The notes under the pieces are model-generated. The model searched no databases, had not been told where the DNA came from, and saw only the letters and a list, made by a program, of their open reading frames with translations. A DNA stretch of 64,000 nt from Phenylobacterium sp. Lineage in GTDB: Bacteria > Pseudomonadota > Alphaproteobacteria > Caulobacterales > Caulobacteraceae. Shown here one piece after another: positions 8,510 to 17,534 of this stretch. Numbering within the stretch: position 1 is the first letter of the stretch; each line of letters opens with the position of its first letter. Both the position numbers and the translations under genes were made by a program. The stretch spans positions 1-64,000 of the forward strand of contig NZ_JAHBYD010000009.1 in the NCBI RefSeq assembly GCF_019636135.1, in the 5' to 3' direction.

Positions 8510-9028
8510 TCAGCCCTCGTCGCCCACCGTGAAGTGGGTGCTCTCCCGGTCGACGCCGGGTAGCTGGATGACGCCGCGGTAGGTGAAGCCGATCTTCCGC
8601 AGCACCGCCATGGAGGCGAAGTTCTCCAGCGTCGTGACCGCCGCGAGCTCCGGGATGCCGAGCGGCCCCCGGGCGTGCGCCAGGACCGCCGCGGCGGCCT
8701 CCTGGGCGTAGCCCTGGCCCCAGGCGCGCTGGACGAAGGCGTAGCCCAGGTCGGGGACGTCGAGCCCGTCGCGCTTCACCAGGCCCGCCATGCCGACCGG
8801 GGTCATGTCGCGCTTCTGGACCGCGATCCACATGCCGAAGCCGTGCTCGCGGTAGCTCTTGCGCACGCGCTCCTCGACATAGTCCCGCGCGCCCTCGACG
8901 TCGCGCACGCCGCGGTCGCCGATGTTCTCCAGGAAGCCGGGCGAGTTCAGAAGTTCGACCAGGAACGGCGCATCGCCGTCCTCGACCTCGCGCAGGACCA
9001 GCCGCTCGGTCTCCAGCACCACGCCCAC
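8510..9028 (-). CDS. GNAT N-acetyltransferase (RimJ/RimL-like)
   Basis: The 172-aa product has the start typical of RimJ/RimL-type acetyltransferases (ETERLVLREVEDGDA, residues 6-20). An acetyl-CoA-binding region follows (DLGYAFVQRAWGQGYAQEAAAAVL, about 93-116, with Q/RxxGxG/A-type GQGYA), then the C-terminal ENFASMAVLRKIGF motif. The start is a GTG at 9028 with GGAGG at a 5-base spacing. It is divergent from motB, with 84 bases between. The acceptor amine is unknown. Confidence 0.85.
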   Translation of the reverse strand: MGVVLETERLVLREVEDGDAPFLVELLNSPGFLENIGDRGVRDVEGARDYVEERVRKSYREHGFGMWIAVQKRDMTPVGMAGLVKRDGLDVPDLGYAFVQRAWGQGYAQEAAAAVLAHARGPLGIPELAAVTTLENFASMAVLRKIGFTYRGVIQLPGVDRESTHFTVGDEG

Positions 9029-9112
9029 GACGCCCTCCCGATTGCGCGCAACGCCATCTTAACGGGCGGCTGCGCAACTTGCCCCGAATTCAGGGTGAAT
9101 CCGGGTGTAACC

Positions 9113-10021
9113 ATGGCCGTCGGTGGCGACCAGCCGATCCTTATCAAGAAGATCAAGAAGGGCGGCGGCGGCGGCCACCACGGCGGGGCGTGGAAGGTGG
9201 CCTACGCCGACTTCGTGACCGCCATGATGGCCTTCTTCCTGCTCATGTGGCTGATCAACACCACGTCGCCCGAGCAGAAGCGCGGCATCGCCGACTACTT
9301 CGCCCCGGCCAGCGTCTCGGAGACGACGTCGGGCGCCGGCGGCATCCTCGGCGGCTCTGCGCTGGGCAGCGACGGCTCCAAGAGCGCCGGCGCGTCGGAC
9401 GTGATCGAGGAACTCGCGCCCTCGTCGCGCAACCCCAACGACGGCGACGCCAAGGACGGCGCCAAGCCCATGACCGCCGAAGAGGCGGCTGCCGCCCAGG
9501 CCCAGGCCGCCGCGGCCAAGCAGGAGGAGGCCGCCTTCGCCTCGGCCGCCCAGTCGCTGCGCCAGGCCATGCAGTCGATGCCGGAACTGGCCGAGCTCTC
9601 GAAGAACATCATCATCGACGAGACGCCCGAGGGCCTGCGCATCCAGTTGGTCGACCAGGAAGGCCGCTCGATGTTCAACCAGGGCGCCGCGGCGCCCAAC
9701 GATCGCGCCAAGCTCCTGCTCCGCGCCGTGTCGAAGGTGATCAACCAGCTCCCGAACCGGATCTCGATCTACGGCCACACCTCGGCCAGCTCGAACGGCG
9801 CCAGGCCCGACACGGACTGGTCGCTCTCGCAGGCCCGCGCCGACGCCTCGCGCAAGGTCCTGCAGGGATCGGGCGTCGACGCCGACCGCGTCTACCAGGT
9901 CTCGGGCAAGGCGGGCTCCGAGCCGCTCTATCCCGACGACCCGACCCTTCCGGGCAACCGCCGCATCGCGATCGTACTGTTGCGCGAGGCGCCCGTCCTG
10001 CCTCCGTCGCCGGGACTCTAG
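9113..10021 (+). CDS. motB: Flagellar motor stator protein MotB
   Basis: Peptidoglycan-anchored stator subunit that conducts protons with MotA. The 302-aa product has a basic cytoplasmic N-terminus (ILIKKIKKGGGG), one membrane helix (about 34-50) and the channel aspartate D33 in YADFVTAMMAFFLLMWL. An Ala/Glu-rich linker and a C-terminal OmpA/MotB peptidoglycan-binding domain follow (about 160-285, with ISIYGHTS, LSQARADASRKVL and GNRRIAIVLL). The ATG at 9113 is chosen over an upstream extension because MotB proteins start just before this basic segment. No motA is adjacent, which matches Caulobacter-type genomes where the two genes are separate. Confidence 0.94.
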   Translation: MAVGGDQPILIKKIKKGGGGGHHGGAWKVAYADFVTAMMAFFLLMWLINTTSPEQKRGIADYFAPASVSETTSGAGGILGGSALGSDGSKSAGASDVIEELAPSSRNPNDGDAKDGAKPMTAEEAAAAQAQAAAAKQEEAAFASAAQSLRQAMQSMPELAELSKNIIIDETPEGLRIQLVDQEGRSMFNQGAAAPNDRAKLLLRAVSKVINQLPNRISIYGHTSASSNGARPDTDWSLSQARADASRKVLQGSGVDADRVYQVSGKAGSEPLYPDDPTLPGNRRIAIVLLREAPVLPPSPGL

Positions 10022-10096
10022 CGTAGTCCTTGCGCGGAGGCGCGGCATGACGCCTAATCGGCGCCAGCCGCTCCAGACGAAGGCGACCCAAGGTCC

Positions 10097-10861
10097 GTGA
10101 CGCAGCACTTCCCGACCCGACAGCTCCGGTTCTTCCTGACCGCGCCGTCGCCGTGTCCGTACCTGCCCGAGCGGTTCGAGCGGAAGGTCTTCGCCCACCT
10201 GCCCCTGTCGGACGGGGCGCAGGTCAACGACAGCCTGACCCAGGTGGGCTTCCGCCGCTCGCAGAACATCGCCTACCGCCCGGCCTGCGAAGCCTGCTCG
10301 GCCTGCGTCTCGGCGCGGATCCCGGCGGCCGACTACGTCTTCTCCCGCTCCGAGCGGAAGCTGCTGGCCCGCAACGAGGACGTCGAGCGCCACCTGGTCG
10401 AGGCCGAAGCCACGATGGAGCAGTTCGACCTGCTCCGCCGCTACCTCCTGGCCCGCCACGCCGACGGCGGCATGGCCGAGATGACCTGGCCCGACTACGT
10501 CGCCATGGTCGAGGATACGGCCGTCCGCACCCACATCATCGAGTACCGGGTGAAATCGAAGGAAGGCGGCCCCGGCGACCTGATCGCCTGCGCCCTCGTC
10601 GACCTGATGGGCGACGGCCTGAGCCTCGTCTACAGCTTCTACGACCCGACGCTGGCGCGGCGCAGCCTGGGCTCGTTCGTGATCCTCGACCACGTGATCC
10701 AGGCCTGCCTGACCACCCTGCCCTACGTGTACCTCGGCTACTGGGTCCGCGGTTCGGAGAAGATGGACTACAAGGTCCGCTTCTCGCCCATAGAGCTCTT
10801 GAAGCCCGACGGCTGGACGCTGGCCGCGTCGCGCGACCTGAAGACGCCGGCCGGGGACTGA
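10097..10861 (+). CDS. bpt: Aspartate/glutamate leucyltransferase (arginyltransferase family)
   Basis: Transfers Leu from Leu-tRNA to N-terminal Asp/Glu of proteins, marking them for the N-degron/ClpS-ClpAP route. The 254-aa product has the N-terminal cysteine-rich ATE domain (CPYLPERFERK, then ACEACSACVSARIPA at about 56-70). The C-terminal ATE domain reads SLGSFVILDHVIQAC and YLGYWVRGSEKMDYKVRFSPIELL. The length fits Bpt (about 250 aa) rather than eukaryotic Ate1. The start is a GTG at 10097. It follows motB by 75 bases on the same strand. Confidence 0.93.
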   Translation: MTQHFPTRQLRFFLTAPSPCPYLPERFERKVFAHLPLSDGAQVNDSLTQVGFRRSQNIAYRPACEACSACVSARIPAADYVFSRSERKLLARNEDVERHLVEAEATMEQFDLLRRYLLARHADGGMAEMTWPDYVAMVEDTAVRTHIIEYRVKSKEGGPGDLIACALVDLMGDGLSLVYSFYDPTLARRSLGSFVILDHVIQACLTTLPYVYLGYWVRGSEKMDYKVRFSPIELLKPDGWTLAASRDLKTPAGD

Positions 10862-10957
10862 GCCGCCGGCGCCGTGGACAAGCCGTCGGCTTCGCTGGCG
10901 CCGCGCCGCGACGCACCCTAGATTCAACGGCGTGAACGCAACACCTCGACCAGACGC

Positions 10958-11644
10958 ATGGCGCGGCAGCTTCGGCTGAACCTGGACCGCGACGGGCCAC
11001 CGTCGTTCGACGTGTTCGTGCGCGGGCCGTCCAACGCCTCGGCCGTCGCCGCGCTGGAGGCGTGGCCGGCGTGGCGGGGCGGCTGCCTGGCCATCCTGGG
11101 GCCGAAGGGCGTGGGCAAGTCGCACCTCGCCCGGGCCTGGGCCGACGCCGTCCAGGCCGTGATCGTCGACCGCGAGACCCCCGACCTCGACGCCGCCGCC
11201 GGACGCCCGGTGCTGCTGGAGAACGCCGACCGCGGGGTCTCGACCGAAGGGCTGTTCCACCTGATCAACCTGGCGGCCCGCGAGGGCGGCGGCCTGCTGC
11301 TCACGGCCCGCACGCGCCCCTCGACCTGGCCGACGGCCCTGCCCGACCTGCGTTCGCGCCTCAACGCCTTCCCGGTCGCCGAAATCGACCCGCCCGACGA
11401 CGTGGTGCTGGAGGGGGTGCTCCGGCGCTTCTTCCGCGACCGCAACATCCGGCCGCCGGAGGAGGTCTATCCTTACCTGCTGGCCCGCATGCGCCGCTCG
11501 ATCCCCGACGCGGAGGCGATCGTGCGCAAGCTGGACGAGGCGGGCGACGAGGGCTTCCGGCCGGTGACCCGCGTCCTGGCGCGCCAGATCCTGGAATCGC
11601 GCCAGGGGCCCGATTCCGAGGCCGCGCTTCGGCCACGGAAATAA
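10958..11644 (+). CDS. hdaA: DnaA-related replication regulator HdaA
   Basis: Hda-type AAA+ protein that, with the loaded sliding clamp, promotes hydrolysis of DnaA-bound ATP and so limits re-initiation. The 228-aa product has a clamp-binding-like QLRLNL at residues 4-9, Walker A GPKGVGKS (48-55) and the small AAA+ lid with ARMRRSIPDAEAIVRKLDE near the C-terminus. It lacks the DNA-binding domain IV of DnaA, which separates Hda from DnaA. The DnaA-like fold could also suggest a DnaA-family DnaC analogue. The linkage to ppk as in Caulobacter supports hdaA. ATG at 10958. Confidence 0.88.
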   Translation: MARQLRLNLDRDGPPSFDVFVRGPSNASAVAALEAWPAWRGGCLAILGPKGVGKSHLARAWADAVQAVIVDRETPDLDAAAGRPVLLENADRGVSTEGLFHLINLAAREGGGLLLTARTRPSTWPTALPDLRSRLNAFPVAEIDPPDDVVLEGVLRRFFRDRNIRPPEEVYPYLLARMRRSIPDAEAIVRKLDEAGDEGFRPVTRVLARQILESRQGPDSEAALRPRK

Positions 11645-11732
11645 ATCTGCGCCCGCGATAGACAAATTGATTCGTTTTCGTCCACTGGTTGCCCCGGCGT
11701 GGCGGAGCGGCCGCGCGCAGCGGGAAACCTGG

Positions 11733-13310
11733 ATGCTCGCCCCTGGTCCAGCGACGGCGAAGCCGGAACTGGAGCTCAAGTTTCAGCTTGGAAGCGACGC
11801 TCTGGAGGCGTTGCAGGCGGAGCTGTTCCCTCTCGACAAGGCCCAGGTCGCGCAGATGCATGCGACCTATTTCGACACCGCCGGCCACGTGCTGCGCGAC
11901 GGCGGCTTCAGCCTGCGCGTGCGGACGAAGGGCGGCGACGCCATCCAGACCCTGAAGCATCGCAACGGCGGGGGCCTTTTCGAGCGCGACGAGTGGGAAA
12001 CCCCAGTCGCCGGACCGGACCTGGACCTTGCCGCGCTCGCGGGCACGCCCGCCGAGGCCGCGATCGGCGACGCCCGCCTCGCGCCGGTGTTCACCGTCGA
12101 GGTCGAACGGCGCGTTCACGTCCACGCGCAAGGAGCCGCGCGGATCGAGGTCAGCTTCGACACCGGCCTCATCACCGCGGGCGACCGCAGCGAGCCGGTG
12201 ACCGAGATGGAGCTGGAGCTCCTGTCCGGCCCGCCCGAGGCGCTGTTCGACCTGGCCCGCGAGCTGCTCGCCAAGGCCGACCTCACCCTGTCGTTCGAGA
12301 GCAAGGCCGAGCGCGGCTATCGCCTGGTCGGCCACGACGGCGTCGCGGCCCTGAAGGCGCAGAACACGGCCGTGGGACCGGAGACGTCCGGTGCGGAGGC
12401 CTTCCAGCTCATCGCCCGCGACGCGCTGGTGCAGATCGCGGGCAACGCGCGGCTGCTGCGGCGGGCACACAACCCGGACGTCCTGCACCAGCTCCGCGTC
12501 GGCCTGCGCCGTTTCCGCGCCGCGCTGTCGGTCTTCAAGGACATGCTCGACGCCGACGGCCTGAACACCGCCCGCGCCGAGACCCGGTGGCTCGCGGGCG
12601 AGCTTTCCGAAGCGCGCGACATCGACGTCTTCCTGCAGAATGCCTCGGTTGAGGACGAGATCGAGGAGAACGCCGGCCGCGCCGCCTTCTTCCGGGCGCT
12701 GCGCCACGCCCAGGCCGAGGCCTACGAGAGGGCCCTGTCGGCGGTGCGCTCGCCGCGCTTCCGCACCCTCCTCCTGTCGCTCGGCGAGTGGCTGGAGGTG
12801 GGCGACTGGCTGCGGCTCGCCGGCGATCGGCGACAGGCGCTGCGCGAAGGCCCCGTGACCGCGCTGGCCGCGCCGGTGATGGACAGGCTGGACCGTCGCC
12901 TGCGCCGGCGCTCGCGGAAGTTCATGAAGCTCGACGCCGGCGCGCGGCACGACCTGCGCAAGCAGGCCAAGAAGCTGCGCTACGCCGCGGCCTTCTTCGG
13001 CGACGCCTTCCCGAAGCATCCCAGGCGCCGCGCGGGCTTCATCGCCGCCCTGAAAGCGCTGCAGGACCGCCTGGGCGAGCTGAACGACATGGCCGTCGCC
13101 CGCGCGGTGGCCGCGCGCGCCGTCGGCCGGCGGTCCGGCGAGCTGGCGTTCGCGGCCGGCCTGGAGGTGGGCCGGCTCACGAAGGGCGAGGACTCGCTGC
13201 TGGATGCGGCGAATGACACATTCAAGGCGTATCGGAAGGTGAAGCCCTTCTGGTCGGCTCCGGAAGGGGACGACCTTAACCTTTTGCGCCCACGCTTACG
13301 CAGCGTCTGA
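11733..13310 (+). CDS. CYTH and CHAD domain-containing protein (inorganic triphosphatase-like)
   Basis: The 525-aa product has two domains. The N-terminal CYTH triphosphate-tunnel domain (about 10-205) shows the ELELK (ExExK) signature near residue 12 and paired strands of basic and acidic residues ([14 protein letters not shown]). The C-terminal alpha-helical CHAD domain (about 225-510) has conserved histidines and arginines ([38 protein letters not shown]). CYTH domains hydrolyse triphosphates and CHAD domains bind polyphosphate, and ppk and ppx follow directly. A role in polyphosphate metabolism is therefore well supported, though the reaction is inferred. ATG 11733 is preferred to a TTG at 11667. 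Confidence 0.88.
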   Translation: MLAPGPATAKPELELKFQLGSDALEALQAELFPLDKAQVAQMHATYFDTAGHVLRDGGFSLRVRTKGGDAIQTLKHRNGGGLFERDEWETPVAGPDLDLAALAGTPAEAAIGDARLAPVFTVEVERRVHVHAQGAARIEVSFDTGLITAGDRSEPVTEMELELLSGPPEALFDLARELLAKADLTLSFESKAERGYRLVGHDGVAALKAQNTAVGPETSGAEAFQLIARDALVQIAGNARLLRRAHNPDVLHQLRVGLRRFRAALSVFKDMLDADGLNTARAETRWLAGELSEARDIDVFLQNASVEDEIEENAGRAAFFRALRHAQAEAYERALSAVRSPRFRTLLLSLGEWLEVGDWLRLAGDRRQALREGPVTALAAPVMDRLDRRLRRRSRKFMKLDAGARHDLRKQAKKLRYAAAFFGDAFPKHPRRRAGFIAALKALQDRLGELNDMAVARAVAARAVGRRSGELAFAAGLEVGRLTKGEDSLLDAANDTFKAYRKVKPFWSAPEGDDLNLLRPRLRSV

Positions 13311-13329
13311 CGCCGCCCCGAGACGAGAG

Positions 13330-15531
13330 ATGCCCAACGACGTCGCCCCCATCAGCGCTTCCACGCCGACCGCCGCCGACTGCGCGGACGTCGAGGACCT
13401 CGCGTCGAGCCCGGGCCGGTTCTTCAACCGCGAGATCTCGTGGCTGGCCTTCAATCGCCGTGTGCTGGCCGAGAGCATGAACCCGCGCCACCCGCTGCTG
13501 GAGCGGCTGCGGTTCCTGGCCATCAGCGCGAACAACCTGGACGAATTCTACATGGTCCGGGTCGCCGGCCTGAAGGCGCAGGTGCGCGAAGGGGTGCGCG
13601 CGGTCTCGCAGGACGGCCTGACGGCCGCCGAAGCCCTGGTCCGGGTGAACGAGGCCGCCGCCGAGCTGATGCGCGACCAGCAGAAGCGGTGGCAGGAGTT
13701 GCGCGCCGAGCTGGCCGGCGAAGGCCTGAGCTACGTCGAGCCGGCCGAGGTCACCGAGGCCGAGCGGACGATCCTGGAGCAGGTGTTCCTGTCCGAGCTG
13801 TTCCCGGTGCTGACGCCGCTGGCGATCGACCCGGCCCATCCCTTCCCGTTCATCCCGAACCTGGCGTTCTCCCTGGTGCTGCGGATCCGCCGCATCTCGG
13901 ACGGCCGCCAGCTCTACGCCCTGGCCCCGTTGCCGGCGCAGGTGCCCCGGTTCTTCGAGGTCGCCCCCGCCAAGGGCTCGCGCCGCAAGTCGCGACGCGT
14001 GATCTCGATGGAGAGCATGGTCACGCTCTTCCTCGACCACCTGTTCCCCGGCTGCGAGATCGAGGGACAAGGCGTCTTCCGCCTGATCCGCGACAGCGAC
14101 GTCGAGATCGAGGAAGAGGCCGAAGACCTCGTGCGCGAGTTCGAGGCGCGCCTGAAGCAGCGCCGCCTGGGCTCCGTCGTCCGCGTGGAGCTCGAAGCCT
14201 CGACGCCCGAGGAACTGCGGAACTTCATCTCCGGGAGCCTGCACGCCAATCCCGAGGACATCATCGTGATGGAGGGCCTGCTGGGCCTGGACGAGCTCAG
14301 CCAGTTGATCCCGTCGGACCGGGCGGACCTGAAGTTCAAGCCCTTCGAAGCCCGCTTCCCCGAGCGGATCCGCGACCACGGCGGCGACTGCTTCGCCGCG
14401 ATCCGCGAGAAGGACATCCTGGTCCACCACCCGTTCGAGAGCTTCGACGTGGTGGTCCAGTTCCTGCGCCAGGCCGCCCGCGATCCGAACGTGCTGGCGA
14501 TCAAGCAGACGCTCTACCGCACCTCGAAGGACAGCCCGATCGTGGCCGCCCTCATCGAGGCGGCCGAGAACGGCAAGAACGTCACCGCCCTCATCGAGAT
14601 CAAGGCGCGGTTCGACGAGGAGGCGAACCTGAAGTGGGCCCGCGACCTGGAGCGCGCCGGCGTCCACGTCGTCTACGGCTTCATCGAGTGGAAGACCCAC
14701 GCCAAGCTCTCGACTGTCGTGCGCAAGGAGGGCGAGGCGCTGCGCACCTACTGCCACTTCGGCACGGGCAACTACCACCCGCAGACGGCGCGCATCTACA
14801 CCGACCTCTCGCTCTTCACCACCGAGGCGCCCTTCGGTCGCGACGCGGCCAAGCTCTTCAACTTCATCACCGGCTATGCGCAGCCGGTGGGCCTGGAGCG
14901 CCTGTCGTTCTCGCCGGTCACGATGAAGCGCGACCTGCTGCGGATGATCGGCGAGGAGGCCGACAACGCCCGCACGGGCAAGCCGGCGGCCATCTGGGCC
15001 AAGATGAACTCGCTGGTCGACTCCGAGATCATCGACGGGCTCTACGCGGCCAGCCAGGCCGGGGTCTCCATCGACCTGGTGATCCGCGGCATCTGCTGCC
15101 TGCGGCCGGGCCTGCCGGGCCTCTCGGACAACATCCGCGTCAAGTCGATCGTCGGCCGCTACCTGGAGCACGGCCGCATCGTCGCCTTCGCCAACGGTCA
15201 TGCGATGCCGTCGCCGCACGCGCGGCTCTTCATGTCCTCGGCCGACTGGATGCCGCGCAACCTGGACCGCCGCGTCGAGGTGATGACGCCCATCGAGAAC
15301 CCGACGGTGCATCAGCAGGTCCTCCAGCAGATCATGCTGGCGAACCTCAAGGACGAAGCACAAAGCTGGACCCTCGACGCCGACGGCCGCTATAGGCGTG
15401 ATCCTGCCTGGGACCACCCGAACGCCTTCTCGGCGCACGAGTATTTCATGACCAATCCGAGCCTCTCCGGTCGCGGGCAGAAAGTGAAGGACATGCCGCG
15501 CGCGATCGAAAATGTGGCCACGCGGGGATAG
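13330..15531 (+). CDS. ppk: Polyphosphate kinase 1
   Basis: Reversible transfer of ATP gamma-phosphate to the end of a polyphosphate chain. The 733-aa product has the PPK1 length. The N-terminal domain starts at [16 protein letters not shown] (about 37-52) and is followed by the head domain. Two phospholipase-D-like catalytic domains carry the histidines: H457 in [13 protein letters not shown], which is expected to be phosphorylated, and H630 in [14 protein letters not shown]. The SGSMR-like region reads [16 protein letters not shown]. The gene overlaps ppx by 20 bases, so synthesis and breakdown genes are cotranscribed. The upstream CYTH-CHAD gene ends 19 bases before the start. Confidence 0.95.
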   Translation: MPNDVAPISASTPTAADCADVEDLASSPGRFFNREISWLAFNRRVLAESMNPRHPLLERLRFLAISANNLDEFYMVRVAGLKAQVREGVRAVSQDGLTAAEALVRVNEAAAELMRDQQKRWQELRAELAGEGLSYVEPAEVTEAERTILEQVFLSELFPVLTPLAIDPAHPFPFIPNLAFSLVLRIRRISDGRQLYALAPLPAQVPRFFEVAPAKGSRRKSRRVISMESMVTLFLDHLFPGCEIEGQGVFRLIRDSDVEIEEEAEDLVREFEARLKQRRLGSVVRVELEASTPEELRNFISGSLHANPEDIIVMEGLLGLDELSQLIPSDRADLKFKPFEARFPERIRDHGGDCFAAIREKDILVHHPFESFDVVVQFLRQAARDPNVLAIKQTLYRTSKDSPIVAALIEAAENGKNVTALIEIKARFDEEANLKWARDLERAGVHVVYGFIEWKTHAKLSTVVRKEGEALRTYCHFGTGNYHPQTARIYTDLSLFTTEAPFGRDAAKLFNFITGYAQPVGLERLSFSPVTMKRDLLRMIGEEADNARTGKPAAIWAKMNSLVDSEIIDGLYAASQAGVSIDLVIRGICCLRPGLPGLSDNIRVKSIVGRYLEHGRIVAFANGHAMPSPHARLFMSSADWMPRNLDRRVEVMTPIENPTVHQQVLQQIMLANLKDEAQSWTLDADGRYRRDPAWDHPNAFSAHEYFMTNPSLSGRGQKVKDMPRAIENVATRG

Positions 15532-17011
15532 CGCCGGGCGCGCCGAGGGCCGCCAGGCGGCGGTCATCGACGTCGGGTCCAACTCCGTGCGCCTGGTGAT
15601 CTACCGGGTCGACGGCCGTGCGCTCTGGACGATCTACAACGAGAAGGTGGTGGCGGGCCTGGGCCGGGACCTGCCCGCGACCGGCCGCCTGAACGCCGAG
15701 GGCGTCGAGGCGGCGATCTCGGCGCTGCGCCGCTTCCGCTCCGTGCTGGACGGCTGGCGGGCCGACGAGGTGATGGCGGCGGCGACGGCGGCCGTGCGCG
15801 AGGCCGCCGACGGCAAGGCCTTCCTGAAGCGCATCGAGGCCGAGACCGGCCTGCAGGTCCGCACCCTCTCCGGCGAGGAGGAGGCCCGCTACGCGGCGCT
15901 CGGCGTCATCTGCGGCCAGCCGGACGCCGAGGGCGTCGTGGGCGACCTGGGCGGCTCCAGCCTGGAACTCGTGCGCCTGAACGGCATGGCCCACGTCGAG
16001 GGCGTCACGCTGCCGCTGGGCCCGTTCTCGCTGGGCGCGCCCAAGCCGCTGAACGCCGAACGCATGAAGCGCGTGATCGACGAGAACCTCGCGCCGCTCG
16101 CCAGCCGCTACGCGAGCCCTGAGTTCCATGCCGTCGGCGGGGCCTGGCGGAACCTGGCGCTGCTGCACATGCAGCTCGCCGACTATCCGCTGCATGTGGC
16201 CCACCAGTACGAGATTGGCCGCAGCGACGCCCTGGAGCTCGTCCGCTTCGTCCAGCGCCAGTCGCGCTCGTCGCTGGAGGGCATCGAGGGGCTCTCCAAA
16301 AAGCGCTTCGACACCCTGCCCTATTCGGCGCTGGTGCTGGAGCGGCTGGTCGAGCGCCTGGGCGTCGAACGGATGATCGTCTCGGCCTACGGCGTGCGCG
16401 AAGGCATGTTGCTGGAGGCGATGCCGCCCGAGGTGCGCCAGCTCGATCCGCTGATCGAGGGCTGCGAGGCCCTGACGGCCCAGCGCGGCATCTCGCCCGA
16501 ACTCGGCCACGCGCTGGAGGCCTGGGTCGCGCCGCTGTTCGAGAAGCTGCCGCCGCTGTTCGGCGATCGCGACGCGGTGCTGACCGCGGCCGCATGCCGC
16601 CTCGCCGACCTCGGCGCGCGGCTGCACCCGGACCATCGCGCGGACCTCGCCTTCCAGCAGGTGCTGCGCGCGCCGCTGGCCGGCATGAACCATCCGGAGC
16701 GGGTCTACCTGGCCTCGGTCGCCTTCTCGCGCCACACGGCGACGCCACAGCCGCCGGACGCGTCCGTGGCCCGCGTCCTCAGTCCGGACCGACGCCAGCG
16801 CGCCCGCGCCCTGGGGTCGGCCATCCGCCTCGGCTGCGACCTCTCGGGCCACAATCCGCGGCTGCTGGAGAAGTCGAGCATCACGGTGAAGGGCGACAGG
16901 CTGGAGCTGAACGCCCTGGCCGGCTGGGAGGACATGCTGCTGGGCGAGCAGACGACGCGGCGCGGCCAGAGCCTGGCGCAGGCGCTCAAGCTGAAGCTCG
17001 TGCTCAACTGA
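15512..17011 (+). CDS. ppx: Exopolyphosphatase, Ppx/GppA family
   Basis: Member of the ASKHA phosphatase family that removes terminal phosphate from polyphosphate or pppGpp. The 499-aa product shows the phosphate-1 motif [14 protein letters not shown] (about 18-31), the catalytic-glutamate region [13 protein letters not shown] (about 118-130) and the phosphate-2 motif [11 protein letters not shown] (about 143-153). A C-terminal HD-like helical region follows. The start at 15512 overlaps the ppk end. Ppx and GppA cannot be told apart from motifs alone; the ppk overlap favours exopolyphosphatase. Confidence 0.9.
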   Translation: MWPRGDSAGRAEGRQAAVIDVGSNSVRLVIYRVDGRALWTIYNEKVVAGLGRDLPATGRLNAEGVEAAISALRRFRSVLDGWRADEVMAAATAAVREAADGKAFLKRIEAETGLQVRTLSGEEEARYAALGVICGQPDAEGVVGDLGGSSLELVRLNGMAHVEGVTLPLGPFSLGAPKPLNAERMKRVIDENLAPLASRYASPEFHAVGGAWRNLALLHMQLADYPLHVAHQYEIGRSDALELVRFVQRQSRSSLEGIEGLSKKRFDTLPYSALVLERLVERLGVERMIVSAYGVREGMLLEAMPPEVRQLDPLIEGCEALTAQRGISPELGHALEAWVAPLFEKLPPLFGDRDAVLTAAACRLADLGARLHPDHRADLAFQQVLRAPLAGMNHPERVYLASVAFSRHTATPQPPDASVARVLSPDRRQRARALGSAIRLGCDLSGHNPRLLEKSSITVKGDRLELNALAGWEDMLLGEQTTRRGQSLAQALKLKLVLN

Positions 17012-17035
17012 ACGGGACGCGCGGCCGTGGGGCCC

Positions 17036-17315
17036 AAATGAAGAGGGCGGCGCACCGGTCGCCCGGAACACCGCCCTCTGATCCAGATCCGTTGGGGGAC
17101 CTGAGCCTTCGAGGTGGAGGGGAGCCTCCGCTCCGCTGGGCGAACCCAGCTCGGCCTCGACCGTCCCGCCGTGCCTTCCGAACCTGTCAGGAATTCCGGG
17201 GTCGCCCCCGGGAGAACCCTCCAGTCCGGAGACCTCCTGCCCGCCTGGCCTCCCGGTCGCCCGGTCCGCCGCGCCGCAGTCCCTCTCGGCAAGTTCAGGG
17301 TCTCGCAGGTCCGGC
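17036..17315 (-). other. Structured non-coding region, candidate RNA gene
   Basis: The gap between ppx and the flavoprotein gene (17012-17534) has no credible ORF but several strong hairpins. They are CTGGG-TTCG-CCCAG (17136-17149, read on minus), CCGGGG-GCGA-CCCCGG (17196-17211, a GNRA loop) and a closing helix of GGACCTG (17312-17306) with CAGGTCC (17103-17097). An AGAGGGCGG/CCGCCCTCT stem (17042-17079) is followed on the minus strand by TTCATTT, like a terminator. Together they suggest a minus-strand structured transcript of about 200-280 nt. The RNA class was not recognised. The plus strand cannot be excluded. Confidence 0.35.
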
Positions 17316-17534
17316 CGGGACACAACGGCGCGGCGCGCGGGCCTTGTGGAGGCTTTGTGGCGATCTGGGTGGACAGCCTGTGGAGAGACGGGGACTCGTC
17401 CGGCGAACGCCAGTCCTTTCCGACGGTTGGGGTTATCCTCAGGAACGCGTTCCACGATCGTGAGACGCCGGGCTTGCCGGCCCTCGCGGAAGGCGGGTGA
17501 ATCATCGGCGTCATTTCGGCGACGGGGTCCTCAT

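Noticed and set aside
9059..11779. A 906-codon minus-strand open frame opposite motB, bpt and hdaA
   Set aside because: It is an antisense shadow produced by high GC content. The plus-strand genes have clear domains and the antisense translation is a low-complexity Arg/Gly/His-rich string.
13276..15582. A 768-codon minus-strand open frame opposite ppk
   Set aside because: It is the mirror of the ppk codon pattern, has no recognisable motif, and ppk is unambiguous.
17160..17215. Resemblance of the minus-strand segment CTGACAGGTTCGGAAGG to the SRP RNA apical loop
   Set aside because: The conserved GGAAGGAAGCAGCC-type loop and its pairing partner are not present, so SRP RNA is not called.
17340..17450. 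Several TGTGGA words and a TTATCCTCA near 17430, possible DnaA boxes or origin
   Set aside because: Only one near-match to TTATCCACA and no cluster or AT-rich unwinding element. Genes typical of the Caulobacter origin (hemE) are absent.
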